NCBI GenBank assembly: GCA_913020095.1
Contig: CAJWAH010000002.1
Location: forward strand, 1 to 23,004
DNA from: an uncultured Synechococcus sp.
GTDB lineage: Bacteria > Cyanobacteriota > Cyanobacteriia > PCC-6307 > Cyanobiaceae
DNA: 23,004 nt
Direction of reading: 5' to 3'
Positions 5,372 to 12,442 of this stretch are shown here, piece after piece; the stretch's first letter is position 1; the number at the start of each line of letters is the position of its first letter. The position numbers and the translations under genes are program-made. The notes below the pieces were generated by a model. It had not been told where the DNA came from. It was given only the letters and a program-made list of their open reading frames with translations, and did not search any database.

Positions 5372-7063
5372 ATGCGCTCTCCTTTTCAAGAGCCACCTGA
5401 GGTGCGCGGCCGCCGGTCCAGCCGCCTGTGGCACAACACCTGGTTGAGTAACTGGCGCGGTGATGTCACCGGCGGATTAACAACGGCCGTGGTGGCCTTG
5501 CCCCTGGCCATGGCCTTTGGCGCCACATCCGGTGCTGGTGCCATTGCCGGACTTTGGGGTGCCATTGCCCTGGGCTTGATCGCAGCTCCCTTGGGGGGCA
5601 CCCCAGCCCAGGTTTCAGGTCCCACCGGGCCGATGACCGTGATCATGGCGGGCATCATCGCCACGATGGTGCAGCGCTACGGACCCGGTGCAGGGCTGGC
5701 GTTGGCCTTCACCGTGGCCCTGGTAGCGGGCCTGTTTCAGGTGATCTTCGGCTTGCTGCGCCTGGGGCAATACATCGTGCAGATGCCCTATTCGGTGATC
5801 TCCGGCTTCATGTCGGGCATCGGCGGGATTGTGCTCGTGTTGCAGCTGCCGGTGTTGATGGGGTTGGATCTTGGCGGCTCGGTGCCGGGGATCTTGAGCG
5901 GCCTCTGGCAGGAATTGCCGCAGTTCAATCCCTTTGCCCTGCTGATCGGTGCGCTCACCTTCGCGGTGGTGCGTCTCTACCCCAAGCGCTTCAACTCCGT
6001 GTTGCCCTCGCCGCTGGTGGCGCTGGTGGGGGTCACGGCTTTGAGCTTGCTGCTGCCCATCGATGCCCTGCCGCGCTTGGGTGAGATTCCCCAGGGCTTT
6101 CCGCAGCTGCGCTGGCCGCAGCTGGCGTTGGGTGATCTGCGCATGCTGGGCGGTTATGCCCTCACCCTGGCGGTGCTGGGCTCGATCGACTCGCTGCTCA
6201 CCTCGCTCGTGGCCGACAACATCACCCGCACCCAGCACAACTCTGATCGCGAGCTGATTGGTCAGGGCCTAGGAAATATGGGTGCTGCGCTGGTCGGCGG
6301 TCTGCCCGGCGCTGGCGCCACGATGCGCACCGTTACCAACGTGCAAGCCGGAGGGCGCACACCGCTCTCGGGCGTGGTGCATTCGCTGGTGTTGCTCGTG
6401 GTCACCCTCGGCGCGGGTGGCTTGGCTTCGGTGATTCCGATGGCGGTGCTGGCCGGAATCCTGGTGAACGTTGGCATCGAGATCGTTGATTGGAATTTCC
6501 TGCGCCGCGCGCCGCGGCTCTCGGCCCGTGCCACCGCCTTGATGTGGCTGGTGTTGCTGCTCACGATCTTCTGGGATTTGGTGACGGCGGTGGTGGTGGG
6601 CGTGTTTGTGGCCAACGTGCTCACCATCAAGGGCCTCACCACGGCGCTTGAGCGCAAGACCCAGCGTTTTGAGGGTGGCCACCGTTACGACAACCTCAAC
6701 GATGAGGAGCAGGGGCTGTTGGAGCGGCTCGGCACTGATGTGGTGCTGCTCAGCCTGCAGGGGCCGTTGAGCTTTGGCGCCAGCCGCTACCTCACCCAGC
6801 TGCTGAATGTGTCGGCGGCCTACCGCACGATCCTGCTGGACCTCAGCGCGGTGAGCTATTTGGGGGTGACAGCCTCTTTGGCGATTGATTCGCTCTGCCG
6901 TGATGCCGGCAAGCAGGGCCGGCAGGTGGTGATTGCTGTGTCCGAACCCCTGCAGCGAGAGCGGCTCAAGCGCTTGCAATTGGAGCGCTCTTGCCCGGTG
7001 CGGTTTCTGGGCGGCCGGCGTGAAGCCCTCGATCTGCTCTCGGCTGAAGCCGCTTCAGCTTGA
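5372..7063 (+). CDS. bicA: BicA-like SulP bicarbonate transporter with STAS domain
   Basis: The 563-aa protein has SulP architecture: a transmembrane core of about 12-14 segments (residues about 30-425) and a C-terminal STAS domain (about 455-550, with ILLDLSAVSYLGVTASLAI). From memory of BicA of Synechococcus PCC 7002, many blocks match: RGD-x2-GGLT-x-AVVALPLA, GGTP-x4-GPTGPMTV, MPY-x-VISGFMSGIGGI, GSIDSLLTSLVADNITRTQHNSD, GLPGAGATMRTV and the EIVDWNFLRRA stretch. Asp273 lies in the G-S-I-D-S-L-L-T-S segment that carries the Na+/HCO3- site of BicA. BicA is a low-affinity, high-flux Na+-dependent HCO3- importer of the plasma membrane. A sulfate role cannot be excluded. I chose ATG 5372; a TTG at 5321 adds 17 residues. 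Confidence 0.82.
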   Translation: MRSPFQEPPEVRGRRSSRLWHNTWLSNWRGDVTGGLTTAVVALPLAMAFGATSGAGAIAGLWGAIALGLIAAPLGGTPAQVSGPTGPMTVIMAGIIATMVQRYGPGAGLALAFTVALVAGLFQVIFGLLRLGQYIVQMPYSVISGFMSGIGGIVLVLQLPVLMGLDLGGSVPGILSGLWQELPQFNPFALLIGALTFAVVRLYPKRFNSVLPSPLVALVGVTALSLLLPIDALPRLGEIPQGFPQLRWPQLALGDLRMLGGYALTLAVLGSIDSLLTSLVADNITRTQHNSDRELIGQGLGNMGAALVGGLPGAGATMRTVTNVQAGGRTPLSGVVHSLVLLVVTLGAGGLASVIPMAVLAGILVNVGIEIVDWNFLRRAPRLSARATALMWLVLLLTIFWDLVTAVVVGVFVANVLTIKGLTTALERKTQRFEGGHRYDNLNDEEQGLLERLGTDVVLLSLQGPLSFGASRYLTQLLNVSAAYRTILLDLSAVSYLGVTASLAIDSLCRDAGKQGRQVVIAVSEPLQRERLKRLQLERSCPVRFLGGRREALDLLSAEAASA

Positions 7064-7096
7064 GCTGCCAGGATCAAAGCAGATCGTTCCCATGCC

Positions 7097-7579
7097 ATGA
7101 GCCTCGACGCTGACGCCAAGAAGGTGCTGCTGCGCAAGATCCCCCACGGCCTGTTCATCTGCGGCGTGGCCGAAGGCGATGTGGTCAATGGCTTTACGGC
7201 CAGCTGGGTCACCCAGGGCTCGTTCGAGCCGCCGCTGGTGGTGATGGCCGTGCGGGCCGACAGCACCAGCAACGGCATGATCCAGCGCACGGGCAAGTTT
7301 TCGCTCAACGTGCTGGCGGCTGATCAAAAAGATTTGGCCGCTGTGTTCTTCAAACCGCAACAGGGCGTTGGCGGACGCTTTGACGCTGCCCCTTACAAAC
7401 TCGGCGAACACGGGTTGCCCATCCTCGATGACGGCTTGGGCGGAGTGGAGTGCGCCGTGGTGGGCCAGGTGGCCCATGGCGATCACACCGTGTTTGTCGG
7501 GGAGGTCAAGAGCGCTTTGCTGCACCGAGATGCCGCCGCCTTAGAGCTCAGCAGCACCGGCTGGAACTACGGCGGCTAA
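7097..7579 (+). CDS. Flavin reductase-like domain protein
   Basis: The 160-aa protein matches the FMN-binding flavin-reductase-like fold. The key block is HGLFICGVAEGD, then N-G-F-T-A-S-W-V-T-Q-G-S-F-E-P-P-L-V-V-M-A-V, where the T-x-S-W and F-x-P-P segments contact FMN in the family; S-L-N-V-L and C-A-V-V-G follow as later conserved strands. This fold is used in NAD(P)H:flavin reductases and as the C-terminal module of cyanobacterial flavodiiron proteins; here it stands alone. It lies 33 bp after the bicA-like gene on the same strand, with which it may be cotranscribed. It is convergent with the GH57 gene, overlapping it by 4 bp. The physiological substrate is not evident. Confidence 0.82.
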   Translation: MSLDADAKKVLLRKIPHGLFICGVAEGDVVNGFTASWVTQGSFEPPLVVMAVRADSTSNGMIQRTGKFSLNVLAADQKDLAAVFFKPQQGVGGRFDAAPYKLGEHGLPILDDGLGGVECAVVGQVAHGDHTVFVGEVKSALLHRDAAALELSSTGWNYGG

Positions 7580-9012
7580 GCCGCTGCATCAAGGCCCATC
7601 AGGGCTTCACCACGGGCAAAGATCGCTTGGGCGTAGTCGGTCCAGGTGCCCTGGCCCCAGTAGCGAAAACAGCTGGTTTCCAGCAGCAACACATGCAGCA
7701 GCGCTTGGTGATAGCCGGGGCTGCTGCTGCCTTGATCGCCGAAATGGCGATGGAATTGCGCGCTGAGCTGCTTCATCGGCTCCAGCACGTTGCTGTAGCC
7801 CTCCACCCAGCTGATGCTGTTGGTCCAGGAGGCGCCCTCCATCGCAAAGTGGCCATCGCCGGCTTGCAGCGCCGTGATGGCAGCGCTCACGGCATCAGTC
7901 CCAACGGCCTCGCCCATCTGTTCAAACAAACGGGCTTGCCCCACCGCCTGAATGGCTGGGTAGTCGTCAGGCTTAAGGCCTGAGGTCTCGACCCACTCGA
8001 GGTATTCGCTGCCATTGATGGCGGCCGCGTTTGACTTGTCATCCCGCAGGCGGCGGTTGGCCTGCTCAAAGGCGGCGGGGAATTCGTTCATCATCACGCC
8101 ACCGTTTTCGCCATCGGCGATTTGGGCTACCAGCGAGGGCAGCTGCTGCTGACCAAATGACTGGCGGCCGAGGCTGAGGGCCTCGTAGTAGGGCTGCATC
8201 TGGCCCACCAATTTGGTGTCGGAGCCCTGGGTTTTGATCAAGGCGGTGATGCTGAGCTCTTCCCCCTGGCTGTTGCGCGCCACCAGGCGGTTGGGCCCAT
8301 ACTTCTGCCCGCCCGTGAGTGCCGTGCCATCGGGCTGCTCAACGCTGTGTTCCTGCACCAGTAGCCAGCGGTAGCCCGATTCGAGTAGGGCCTCGATGAG
8401 CGCATACAGGGTGTCGGGGTGATTGGGCAGATGCATCTCCGGCAGCGAAAAGCCCTTCACCCGGGCTAAGGCGTCTGCGCCGAATAGATCGAAGAACTGG
8501 TGCTGCCAAGCACTGATCTGGAGACGTAAATCCGGGATTGGCGTCGATGGCGCGACGGCATGGCTCCAAAAGGTGCCCAGCCATTCGATATGCCGTTGCA
8601 TCAGCGCATCGGTGGCCAAAAACTTGAGGGCACTGCTGATGTCGCTGCGGCCCATCTGGCCAATGCCCCAGAGCAGGTTGCCGGAGTAATCCAGCATCAT
8701 CCGTGGGTTGCAGCCTTCGGCAATCAGTTGCGGCAGCAGATCGGCCAAGCGCCGGTAGCACTGGGCAAAGGGTTCGGCGTTGTGGTTGTCGCCCTCGCCT
8801 GGATGCTCCGCCATGTATTGGAGATGGGAGATGAAGGCGCCATTGGGGCCAGCCGGCACGGTGGGCTGGTGCATGTGCAAGGCGCAACTAAATCCCGACT
8901 GGAGCTGATCCCAGTGGATGTTGCTGTGCTCAAGCCAGAGATTGCCCTGTTGGTGAGTGGCCTGGTGGATCGCTGCTTCGTAGCCGCAAATCGGTGGATC
9001 GAAGCGTTGCAT
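7576..9012 (-). CDS. Glycoside hydrolase family 57-type protein
   Basis: The 478-aa product shows GH57 (beta/alpha)7-barrel signatures: the N-terminal A-L-H-M-H-Q-P motif (His46-Pro50) and the F-S-L-P-E-M-H-L-P block around Glu192, a candidate catalytic nucleophile. D-Y-S-G-N-L-L-W-G-I (about 108-117) is also typical. GH57 enzymes act on alpha-glucans (amylase, 4-alpha-glucanotransferase or branching activity), so a cytoplasmic glycogen role is likely, but specificity cannot be read here and the protein may be a divergent member. The start is the ATG at 9010-9012, giving MQRFDPPICGYE; a GTG at 9081 would add 23 residues. It is divergent from the 55-aa gene at 9089, 76 bp away. Confidence 0.72.
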   Translation of the reverse strand: MQRFDPPICGYEAAIHQATHQQGNLWLEHSNIHWDQLQSGFSCALHMHQPTVPAGPNGAFISHLQYMAEHPGEGDNHNAEPFAQCYRRLADLLPQLIAEGCNPRMMLDYSGNLLWGIGQMGRSDISSALKFLATDALMQRHIEWLGTFWSHAVAPSTPIPDLRLQISAWQHQFFDLFGADALARVKGFSLPEMHLPNHPDTLYALIEALLESGYRWLLVQEHSVEQPDGTALTGGQKYGPNRLVARNSQGEELSITALIKTQGSDTKLVGQMQPYYEALSLGRQSFGQQQLPSLVAQIADGENGGVMMNEFPAAFEQANRRLRDDKSNAAAINGSEYLEWVETSGLKPDDYPAIQAVGQARLFEQMGEAVGTDAVSAAITALQAGDGHFAMEGASWTNSISWVEGYSNVLEPMKQLSAQFHRHFGDQGSSSPGYHQALLHVLLLETSCFRYWGQGTWTDYAQAIFARGEALMGLDAAA

Positions 9013-9088
9013 GTCAGGGGCCGAAAACAGCTGGGCTTGCCCCGTCGTAGCGGGCCCGGTAAACCCTCTGCAATGCGCCACCTACGCC

Positions 9089-9256
9089 ATGGCTGAATTA
9101 GTCCGTTTGAACACATTTCGCCAAGGCATCTCCCGCGCTGTGGAGATCCCGGTGGAAGACCTTGAGCGCACCCGAGAGGAGTTGATTGCTGAAGGTTGCC
9201 TGGTGTGGCCGGTGGCTGATCAGACCAGCCGCATGGTGGATCAACAGGCGGCTTGA
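9089..9256 (+). CDS. 55-aa small protein upstream of the ferredoxin-MBL gene
   Basis: ATG at 9089 begins MAELVRLNTFRQGISRAVEI and the protein ends with an acidic/Gln-rich tail. It is soluble, mixed charge, with one Cys in the EGCLVWPV segment. A longer in-frame start at 9011 would cross the divergent GH57 start and is unlikely. It sits 24 bp before the ferredoxin/metallo-beta-lactamase gene on the same strand and is probably in its operon. That placement is the only functional hint. No family recognised. Confidence 0.65.
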   Translation: MAELVRLNTFRQGISRAVEIPVEDLERTREELIAEGCLVWPVADQTSRMVDQQAA

Positions 9257-9280
9257 GCCCAGCGTTGTCAGCATGGGCCT

Positions 9281-10153
9281 ATGGCCCGTGCTGTTGCTGA
9301 GAACGTTTCAGGACCGTTTTTCGTCAATGAGCGCTGCATTGATTGCGGTACCTGCTGGACGTTTGACCCTGAGCACTACGGCGCTGGGGCGAATACGGCT
9401 TTTGTGCATCGCCAACCGAGCGGAGCTGAGGCGCAGCGCCAGGCGCTGTTAGCGCTGCAGGCCTGTCCGGTGGCTGCGATTGAAACCAGCGCTGAGCTGC
9501 TGCAGCAAACCCCCGCTGATGGGTTTCCGGCCTTGATCACCACCGCCGGCGATGCCGAGATCTTCTATTGCGGCTGGGCTTCTCGCAAAAGCTTTGGTGC
9601 CCGCAGTTGGTTGCTGAAGCGCCAAGCGGGCAATGTGTTGATCGATGTGCCGCGCTGGAGTGCCCCCCTGGCTCGGCGGATTCAATCCATGGGGGGCGTC
9701 AGCGCGATGGTGCTGACCCACCGCGACGATGTGGCTGATCACCAGCGTTGGACCCAGGCCTTGGGTTGCCCGCGCTGGATTCATCAAGCTGATGGCGATG
9801 CGGCGCCCGAGGCGGAGCATCAGCTCAATGGCTGGGATGCCGAAACCATTGCTCCTGGCCTGCAGCTGATTCCAACGCCGGGGCACACAGCAGGTTCACT
9901 CTGTGCGGTGTTGGGCGAGTCCCGCTGCGTGCTGTTCAGTGGTGATCACCTCTGGTGGAACGCCGATCAGCAGGTGTTGGTGTGCTCCAAGCAGTACTGC
10001 TGGTGGGATTTTGAGGAGCAAATTCGTTCGCTCGAAAAGCTGCAGGATCTCGATGTGGCGTGGCTGCTGCCGGGCCATGGCCACCGCCATCAATTTGCGC
10101 CAGGCCAGTGGCAGCAGGCGGTGCAGCAAACCTTGGCCTGGATTCAGCGTTGA
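9281..10153 (+). CDS. Ferredoxin / metallo-beta-lactamase fold fusion protein
   Basis: The 290-aa protein joins two domains. Residues about 10-70 are a ferredoxin-like module with C19-x2-C22-x2-C25 and C62-P (R-C-I-D-C-G-T-C and Q-A-C-P-V-A-A-I), enough for one [4Fe-4S] (or [3Fe-4S]) cluster. Residues about 80-290 are an MBL-fold hydrolase: T-H147-R-D149-D150-V-x-D153-H154, P-G-H202-T-x-G-S, S-G-D222-H and the final P-G-H266-G-H. The first motif replaces the usual second His of T-H-x-H-x-D-H by Asp, so metal binding may differ. Such fusions exist in cyanobacteria; the substrate is unknown. The start at ATG 9281 follows the 55-aa gene closely. It overlaps the convergent DUF924 gene by 10 bp. 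Confidence 0.85.
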   Translation: MARAVAENVSGPFFVNERCIDCGTCWTFDPEHYGAGANTAFVHRQPSGAEAQRQALLALQACPVAAIETSAELLQQTPADGFPALITTAGDAEIFYCGWASRKSFGARSWLLKRQAGNVLIDVPRWSAPLARRIQSMGGVSAMVLTHRDDVADHQRWTQALGCPRWIHQADGDAAPEAEHQLNGWDAETIAPGLQLIPTPGHTAGSLCAVLGESRCVLFSGDHLWWNADQQVLVCSKQYCWWDFEEQIRSLEKLQDLDVAWLLPGHGHRHQFAPGQWQQAVQQTLAWIQR

Positions 10154-10656
10154 CGTCGGCGCCGGTAGTGCCCATGGCGCTGCAACTCCATCAGGTTCGC
10201 CCTGGCGACATTCGCGGTGCCGCTATCGGCGAAGCGCTCCAGCAGCGGGATCGCTTGCTCCACCACCGCCGCGTTCTCGCTGTGCAGCATCGGCATCAAC
10301 CAAAACTGACGCCGCGCTTGCTGTGGTTCGGCTGCGATCCAACCGTTGGCGAGCGCTTGCTGGCTGAGCGCTAGGGCTTGGGCATCGCCGCTATAGGCCT
10401 GGGGCTTGCCGCGATACACCTGGCGCGTGAATTGATCGAGCAGCAACACCATGGCCAGGGCTGGATCGCTCTGCTGTTCCCAACGCGTGAGCTGGCCTGC
10501 AAGGGCTAATTGCACCAAGGAGCCAAAGCGCTCGCTGACTAAGGCATCAAAGCCATCCCGCTGGCGAAACCACTGCCAGGGACGGCAGTCTTCAAACCAA
10601 AACTGCAGAACGGCCTTGGCCTCGTTGGGGTCGGTGTTGGTTTGCACGTGTAGCAA
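10144..10656 (-). CDS. DUF924 family protein
   Basis: The 170-aa helical protein matches DUF924 (COG3803). VLQFWFEDCRPWQWF lies near the N-terminus and the hallmark L-L-L-D-Q-F-T-R-Q-V-Y-R-G is followed by S-G-D-A-Q-A-L-A-L. The middle F-W-L-M-P-M-L-H-S-E-N is also typical. The family is a TPR-like all-helical protein of unknown biochemical function; it is usually 170-200 aa, so this is full length. The start is uncertain: TTG at 10654-10656 or GTG three codons in (10645-10647). It faces the ferredoxin-MBL gene tail to tail with a 10-bp overlap. Confidence 0.82.
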   Translation of the reverse strand: MLHVQTNTDPNEAKAVLQFWFEDCRPWQWFRQRDGFDALVSERFGSLVQLALAGQLTRWEQQSDPALAMVLLLDQFTRQVYRGKPQAYSGDAQALALSQQALANGWIAAEPQQARRQFWLMPMLHSENAAVVEQAIPLLERFADSGTANVARANLMELQRHGHYRRRRQR

Positions 10657-10707
10657 CCGCGCCAGGGCAATTTTTTCGTTAGAAACTGCGAAATTAAAGT
10701 TATTGCC

Positions 10708-10830
10708 ATGTCTGTCGAGCAGGTTTTACTCGTCTTTTTGTCCATTGGCGCCGCTTTGACCAGCCTGATAGCCCGCAGTTGGGCGATGCGTTTTGCCTCT
10801 CAGCAACAGGTGAGCGATCAAGTGTCCTGA
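10708..10830 (+). CDS. 40-aa single-span membrane peptide
   Basis: ATG at 10708, TGA at 10828. The sequence MSVEQVLLVFLSIGAALTSL, followed by I-A-R-S-W-A-M-R, is one transmembrane helix with a positively charged exit and a short Gln/Ser tail (N-out by the positive-inside rule). Small one-helix proteins of this size are common as photosynthetic or respiratory complex subunits, but this one matches none I know. Its stop codon lies inside the convergent 55-aa gene (13-bp overlap). No clear ribosome site, so confidence is moderate. Confidence 0.5.
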   Translation: MSVEQVLLVFLSIGAALTSLIARSWAMRFASQQQVSDQVS

Positions 10831-10985
10831 TCGCTGGATTGATCGGGGCAGTTGCTTGGATCAATCGCGCACAACACCTCAATCACTCGGCGTTGGTCAT
10901 TGGTTGAGAGTTCACCGTTGTGTTCCCACTTCAGGCAGCTGCGGCCTTCGCAGGTTTCGGTGTGGATGCCTTGGAGTCGGATCAT
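10818..10985 (-). CDS. 55-aa small acidic protein with four Cys
   Basis: ATG at 10983-10985 is preceded by a near-perfect ribosome site (AGGAGG, 5 nt before the ATG), which strongly supports translation. The protein begins MIRLQGIHTETCEGRSCLKW and contains C-x4-C near the N-terminus and two more Cys (V-L-C-A-I-D-P-S-N-C-P). Two pairs of cysteines could bind a metal or form disulfides; no signal peptide is present, so a cytoplasmic metal site is more likely. It ends within the convergent 40-aa gene (13-bp overlap). No family recognised. Confidence 0.7.
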   Translation of the reverse strand: MIRLQGIHTETCEGRSCLKWEHNGELSTNDQRRVIEVLCAIDPSNCPDQSSDQDT

Positions 10986-11226
10986 GTCAGCCTCCTGGAC
11001 TGATGAGCCTGATCCTCTGATCTCCCCAAAAGAATCTCAAGAGGAATATTGCTCAATTTCGCCTAGAAGGCTTTGAGTTGCTTGCCCCGTCCATGCCGGC
11101 GGGCGATTCAAGGTTGGTAGTCCCCCAGATCTGCCGCCGCACTCTGGCGAGTCAATTTGTTCCTGAACCCAGCAAGGACTCAAAACTGCACTACAGGACC
11201 AAAAGGCCTAGCTCATTAACCCCTTG

Positions 11227-11570
11227 AAGCTCGTCCTCAAGTGTTGAAGAGCTTTATCGCAGGCTGGATTGCGGTGCGCTTGTAAATGCATTTCACCTGC
11301 AGGGGGCAGGCCAAGGCATGGATGGGTGGGTGTTTGCCATCGGTGATCAACGAACCGATGCTTTGGGAAAATGCGAAGTCGAGCGTCATGGCAAAGGTGC
11401 CTGCCGGATGCACCAAACGTAGAAATCCTCCGGCAGCGGTCAATACCCCTAAATGGGGGTAGTGGGGCACCCCATCGTTGGCTGAGGGTTGTGTGGCGTT
11501 CCAATGAACGCAGTTAACGCTCGATGGCGTGTATGGATTCATTGGCCTCCAATGTTTTGGGGGCTTTTTT
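11227..11570 (+). ncRNA. Candidate structured RNA in a gene-poor stretch
   Basis: In 10986-11730 no ORF is convincing, yet this part holds a row of inverted repeats: AAGCTC/GAGCTT (11227-11254), CCTGC/GCAGG with a 5-nt loop (11296-11310), CTGCCGGA/TCCGGCAG (11401-11436), TACCCC/GGGGTA with a 6-nt loop (11444-11461), TGGGG/CCCCA (11463-11474), CCAATGAA/TTCATTGG (11501-11545), then an intrinsic terminator (11545-11570). The terminator's T-run fixes the direction as plus. I do not recognise RNase P RNA, tmRNA, SRP RNA, 6S or Yfr signatures. The 5' end is a guess. Competing short ORFs on both strands (11286-11462 plus, 11237-11575 minus) are alternatives. Confidence 0.3.
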
Positions 11571-11575
11571 GTCAT
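11237..11575 (-). CDS. Doubtful 112-aa ORF
   Basis: An open frame of 112 codons starts at ATG 11573-11575, inside the T-run side of the plus-strand terminator at 11545-11570, which argues against it. There is no ribosome site or signal peptide, and no motif I recognise. The second half (from about residue 50, LRLVHPAGTFAMTLDFAF) reads more like coding sequence, so a shorter gene from the ATG near 11388-11390 is possible. A 58-codon plus-strand ORF (11286-11462) covers the same DNA with equal weakness. I list it only so the stretch is accounted for. Confidence 0.2.
   Translation of the reverse strand: MTKKPPKHWRPMNPYTPSSVNCVHWNATQPSANDGVPHYPHLGVLTAAGGFLRLVHPAGTFAMTLDFAFSQSIGSLITDGKHPPIHALACPLQVKCIYKRTAIQPAIKLFNT
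11545..11570 (+). terminator. Intrinsic terminator, plus strand
   Basis: GCCTCC (11545-11550) pairs with GGGGGC (11559-11564) across an 8-nt loop, with one G-U pair, and is followed directly by TTTTTT (11565-11570). The T-run sits only on the plus-strand 3' side. No accepted plus-strand gene lies just upstream, which implies an unannotated transcript ending here. Confidence 0.55.
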
Positions 11576-11595
11576 GCATCAACTCCCGTTGATGC
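11576..11595. repeat. 7-bp inverted repeat GCATCAA/TTGATGC
   Basis: Perfect arms with a 6-nt spacer (CTCCCG), just after the terminator at 11545-11570. It could be a second hairpin or an operator in the region upstream of the OsmC operon. Confidence 0.4.
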
Positions 11596-11641
11596 TGACG
11601 TCCAAGACCTGCTGAGGATGCTGATCACATCAAATCCGCTT

Positions 11642-11661
11642 TAAACATTACGGAGTGTTTA
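11642..11661. promoter_or_regulatory. Operator-like palindrome TAAACA-N8-TGTTTA
   Basis: A perfect 6-bp inverted repeat with an 8-bp spacer lies 69 bp upstream of the 71-aa gene that heads the OsmC/cupin operon. The arms and spacing suit a dimeric repressor or activator. No regulator gene is nearby, so the link to oxidative stress control is inference from the downstream genes. Confidence 0.35.
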
Positions 11662-11730
11662 CGTTCCAGTGCCTTTGGCTCTGAGGGGCATGGGCAGGCG
11701 TAGACCAATTGCATCGTTGAGGGAAAAGAG

Positions 11731-11946
11731 ATGGTTTTGGATCGATTTGATATCCCTCTTGATCTGGGTGGTGAGCACATAGATGAGCCTGAGCCGTTGC
11801 TGATGCCCTATGAGCATGGTTGCGTCATTGCACGAGAGCATGCCAACACGTTTCGCGTTAGACACCAGCGTTTTCCAGGCCGCCATTGGGAAACCAATGA
11901 TCTCAACACGGCACGCCTGATTTGTGATGAATTGAATTGCGAATAG
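11731..11946 (+). CDS. 71-aa acidic/aromatic small protein
   Basis: ATG at 11731 is preceded by the purine run GAGGGAAAAGAG, a usable ribosome site. The protein starts MVLDRFDIPLDLGGEHIDEP and ends N-D-L-N-T-A-R-L-I-C-D-E-L-N-C-E. It is soluble, rich in His, Asp and Arg, with Cys at three places including the C-terminal C-x4-C. It is the first of three same-strand genes (52 bp before the OsmC gene), so a role alongside peroxide detoxification is possible. No family recognised. A minus-strand ORF (11659-11886) over the same DNA is an overlap artefact. Confidence 0.6.
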   Translation: MVLDRFDIPLDLGGEHIDEPEPLLMPYEHGCVIAREHANTFRVRHQRFPGRHWETNDLNTARLICDELNCE

Positions 11947-11998
11947 GGCCCAGTTAAGGGCTTGCGCTGCCGATCTCGATCCATTGATTCGGGGTTTT

Positions 11999-12409
11999 AT
12001 GACACTTATTCAGTGCTTCTACGCTGGCAACCTTCACTGCCGAGCCAAGCATCTTCCATCGGCTTCCATTATCACTACAGATGCGCCGCCTGATCATGAT
12101 GGAAGCGGCGAAGGCTTTGCCCCAACTGACCTTTTGGCCAGTTCATTGGGGACCTGCATCCTCACGGTGATGGGAATCCATTCCCGCCGTAAGGGCTGGG
12201 ACCTGGGCCGGGCCCATGCATTGGTTCGCAAGACGATGAGCGCAGAGCAGCCAAGGAAAATTGAGAGCCTCGATGTAGATGTTCACTTGCCGCCTGGATT
12301 GACTGCTGAGCAGGTCGAATTTTTAAAACAGGCTGCTCAAGATTGTCCTGTGATGAGGAGTTTGTCGGGTGATCTGGTGATTCAGCTCAACTGGATTATT
12401 GAGGCTTAA
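11999..12409 (+). CDS. OsmC/Ohr-family peroxidase
   Basis: The 136-aa product carries both OsmC hallmarks: G-F-A-P-T-D-L-L-A-S-S-L-G-T-C53 and D-C116-P-V-M-R-S-L. The two Cys are the peroxidatic and resolving residues used to reduce organic hydroperoxides (family knowledge). The usual helix after the first Cys is present (ILTVMGIHSRRKGWDLG). I chose ATG 11999; a TTG at 11984 adds five residues that lack the family's start. It forms a likely operon with the 71-aa gene (52-bp gap) and the cupin gene (33-bp gap). Whether the substrate is an organic peroxide or another oxidant cannot be read. Confidence 0.88.
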   Translation: MTLIQCFYAGNLHCRAKHLPSASIITTDAPPDHDGSGEGFAPTDLLASSLGTCILTVMGIHSRRKGWDLGRAHALVRKTMSAEQPRKIESLDVDVHLPPGLTAEQVEFLKQAAQDCPVMRSLSGDLVIQLNWIIEA

Positions 12410-12442
12410 AGGTTGTTCGATTGTTTGTCAAAAGGAGGCGGT

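Noticed and set aside
11047..11190. About 48-codon minus-strand frame with a TTG start
   Set aside because: Starts only with TTG, no ribosome site, no motif; the stretch 10986-11226 shows nothing else I can support.
11444..11461. TACCCC…GGGGTA as a NarL-type heptamer pair
   Set aside because: The spacing does not match the 7-2-7 layout, and it lies in a series of RNA-like hairpins.
11208..11504. 98-codon minus-strand ORF in the hairpin region
   Set aside because: Overlaps another frame on the same strand, is Arg/His/Pro-rich as out-of-frame translations of this DNA usually are, and lacks a ribosome site.
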